From Verrucomicrobiota bacterium (GTDB lineage Bacteria > Verrucomicrobiota > Verrucomicrobiia > Chthoniobacterales > JAFAMB01), in NCBI GenBank assembly GCA_019239825.1, contig JAFAZK010000282.1, positions 1 to 43,225 of the forward strand: a stretch of DNA of 43,225 bases, given 5' to 3'. Below, in pieces: positions 41,540 through 43,225 of this stretch. A program made the position numbers and the translations under genes. Position 1 is the first letter of the stretch, and each line of letters starts with the position of its first letter. The notes beneath the pieces are model-generated. The model made no database searches. It had not been told where the DNA came from and saw nothing but the letters and a program-made list of their open reading frames with translations.

Positions 41540-43132
41540 ATGGCTAAACGCGTAACCCAGGCTACCAACTCTGCTGTTGGCCTATCCGAGCGAAATGGCG
41601 TTGGCGCGGTGATTAGCGGGAAAAACCTGACCCTGAATTCCGTCGCCGATTTGCTTACGTCGAAAGCACAATTAGAGCTGGATCCCGAGGCTCTTAAGGC
41701 GGTCAAACGTTCGCGCGCGATCGTGGAGACGCGAGCGACCGGTGAAAAGGCGCTGTACGGGATCAACACCGGGTTTGGTGTACTCGCGCATAAACGCATT
41801 CCGGCCAAAGACCTGGAGCGTTTGCAGCAAAATCTGATCCTCAGTCACGCGGTAGGCGCCGGGGACGAAGTTCCGGCTGAAATCGTTGCCCTGATGCTGC
41901 TACTCAAGGCGAACGGATTGGCGGTTGGGCTCTCGGGCGTGAGACCGGTCATCATCGATTATCTGATCCGCTTCTACAACGAAGGGGTCTATCCCATTGT
42001 TTATACCAAGGGATCTTTGGGAGCTTCCGGCGATTTGGCGCCGTTGGCGCATCTTACCCTACCGTTGATTGGCATGGGTGAAGTGTACCGGGGTCAGGTC
42101 AGGATGCCGGCCGGACAAGTGCTAAGGGAGCTCAGTCTCGCTCCGCTGCAGCTGGAGGCGAAAGAAGGACTGGCCCTGATTAATGGTACCCAATTCATGA
42201 CGGCTTACGCCGTCCATTGCCTGCTCCGGATTAAACAATTACTGGTGACCGCGGATGTTGTTGCCTCGATGACGCTTGAGTCAATCAGAGGCAGCGCAGC
42301 ACCGTTCGATGCCAGAATTCATGAGGCACGCCCACATCCCGGACAAAAGAAAGTCGCGGCCAGAATGCGACAACTCTTACGCGGCTCGCAGATATTGCCT
42401 TCTCATATCGATTGCCCCAAGGTCCAGGATCCCTATTCGATTCGCTGTGTTCCCCAGGTTCATGGAGCAGTCGGGGAGGCACTTCAGCACGCGAGCGAAG
42501 GAGTAGAGCGAGAGCTGAATTCCGCCACCGACAATCCACTGGTTTTCGACGATGGTGATATTGTGAGCGGCGGTAACTTTCACGGTGAATTACTGGCCTT
42601 TCTTATGGATTACCTGGCGATTGCAACCGCAGAGATCGCTTCTATTTCCGAGCGCCGCCTTTTCTTGTTGCTGGGAGGCGACACCCTGGGTGACATCAAA
42701 TTGCCGAAGCTTTTGATGAAAGATACCGGACTTAACTCCGGCTTTATGCTGCCGCAATATCTGGCGGCGGCATTGGTGTCGGAAAATAAGGTGCTAGCTC
42801 ACCCGGCCTCGGTTGACTCGATCCCCAGCTCATTAGGCCAGGAAGATCATGTTTCCATGGGCGCGACTAGCGCAACAAAACTTCTTGAGATAGTGAAGAA
42901 TGCCGAAACCGTACTCGCGATCGAGCTGATGAGCGCGGCTCAAGCCTTGGATTTCATTCATCCGTTGAAAGCGGGCGAAGGCATAGAAGCGGCGCACGCC
43001 GAATTTCGGAAGTACATTTCATTCGCCGAATCGGATCGTCTATTTCATGATGATATTCAGGTCGCGCTGGAGATTTTGCGGTCGGGGAAAATAGTGAAAG
43101 CGGCGGAGTCAGCGGTTGGGGTGTTGGACTAA
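41540..43132 (+). CDS. hutH: Histidine ammonia-lyase
   Basis: 530 aa, slightly longer than the usual ~510 because of an N-terminal extension of about 20 residues. The MIO cofactor triad Ala162-Ser163-Gly164 lies in GSLGASGDLAPLAH. YGINTGFG (Tyr), SATDNPLVF-like NSATDNPLVFDDGD and QEDHVSMG are further active-site blocks. It deaminates L-histidine to trans-urocanate, the first step of histidine degradation, in the cytoplasm. Other hut genes are not in the window; they could follow beyond the right edge. Phenylalanine or tyrosine ammonia-lyase is unlikely given these motifs. Confidence 0.95.
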   Translation: MAKRVTQATNSAVGLSERNGVGAVISGKNLTLNSVADLLTSKAQLELDPEALKAVKRSRAIVETRATGEKALYGINTGFGVLAHKRIPAKDLERLQQNLILSHAVGAGDEVPAEIVALMLLLKANGLAVGLSGVRPVIIDYLIRFYNEGVYPIVYTKGSLGASGDLAPLAHLTLPLIGMGEVYRGQVRMPAGQVLRELSLAPLQLEAKEGLALINGTQFMTAYAVHCLLRIKQLLVTADVVASMTLESIRGSAAPFDARIHEARPHPGQKKVAARMRQLLRGSQILPSHIDCPKVQDPYSIRCVPQVHGAVGEALQHASEGVERELNSATDNPLVFDDGDIVSGGNFHGELLAFLMDYLAIATAEIASISERRLFLLLGGDTLGDIKLPKLLMKDTGLNSGFMLPQYLAAALVSENKVLAHPASVDSIPSSLGQEDHVSMGATSATKLLEIVKNAETVLAIELMSAAQALDFIHPLKAGEGIEAAHAEFRKYISFAESDRLFHDDIQVALEILRSGKIVKAAESAVGVLD

Positions 43133-43189
43133 ATCAATGTGCGACCTGATACGCGATGGAAGTGGTGACGACATCCTTGGCCCCGAAGG

Positions 43190-43225
43190 GGCAAGACAGT
43201 ATAGCCCAGGGCTTTAGCCCTGGGT
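43190..43225. repeat. CCCAGGGC hairpin at the window edge
   Basis: AGCCCAGGGCTTTAGCCCTGGGT is a self-complementary hairpin (9-bp stem or more) of the family seen in the arms at 41157-41416. It probably begins a larger inverted repeat cut by the window end, placing copies on both sides of hutH. Confidence 0.8.

Noticed and set aside
1..43225. tRNA, rRNA or known riboswitch
   Set aside because: Intergenic regions were read for T-loop-like GGTTCGAATCC and riboswitch cores; none was convincing. GGTTCGG words belong to heptamer arrays.

Overview
The window looks like a piece of chromosome from a free-living, probably soil or freshwater, Gram-negative heterotroph of moderate-to-high GC. Its gene mix, the scarcity of clear Shine-Dalgarno sequences and the very repeat-rich intergenic DNA fit best with Verrucomicrobiota (Spartobacteria/Chthoniobacterales-like). 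That placement is an inference; there is no rRNA or marker gene here to settle it. No tRNA, rRNA, CRISPR array, phage or transposase gene was recognised.

Layout. 1-5399: end of an unknown gene, a Maf-type nucleotide pyrophosphatase with a secreted DUF4412-like partner, an ArnT-like membrane glycosyltransferase, a PAP2 phosphatase, and prfB, whose start region carries the classic programmed +1 frameshift. 5760-7475: a two-gene RiPP locus, a GrrA-like secreted Gly/Trp/Asn-rich precursor with nine W-x-N motifs followed by its GrrM-type radical SAM/SPASM enzyme. 7602-9374: nirA, a siroheme nitrite reductase. 9834-27904: a large sugar and sugar-acid region: FGGY kinase; a plus-strand operon of cupin phosphoglucose isomerase, KDPG aldolase, shikimate-dehydrogenase-like protein, 2-hydroxyacid dehydrogenase and UlaG-like hydrolase, followed by an RpiR regulator; a minus-strand operon of ABC sugar transporter genes and a MelA-type GH4 alpha-galactosidase, with a divergent AraC regulator; an SDR and an S41 protease; then divergent idnD and idnO. 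28412-35143: a YdbC-like protein, a frameshifted epimerase, a large membrane protein, an APH-like kinase and cytosine deaminase. 35761-37776: a NUDIX hydrolase followed by a TIR protein with a membrane segment and a beta-rich C-terminal region. 38101-43132: a TlpA-like thioredoxin, an RcnR-type sensor with a P1B-type ATPase, and histidine ammonia-lyase.

How the genes work together. IdnD and IdnO would convert L-idonate to D-gluconate. KDPG aldolase would be the Entner-Doudoroff exit, although no 6-phosphogluconate dehydratase or dedicated gluconate kinase is visible. The ABC importer and MelA would supply galactoside sugars; the importer has no ATPase gene here and probably shares one. RcnR has exact matches to the four Ni/Co ligands of the E. 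coli protein and would control the metal ATPase next to it.

The most unusual features are (i) the W-x-N RiPP locus, (ii) intergenic DNA built almost everywhere from long inverted repeats whose arms are tandem short (mostly 7-8 bp) units, several nested concentrically inside each other, (iii) the TIR-membrane-beta protein next to a NUDIX gene, and (iv) a P1B ATPase whose CPC motif reads GAC and whose His-rich N-terminus has no standard start codon.
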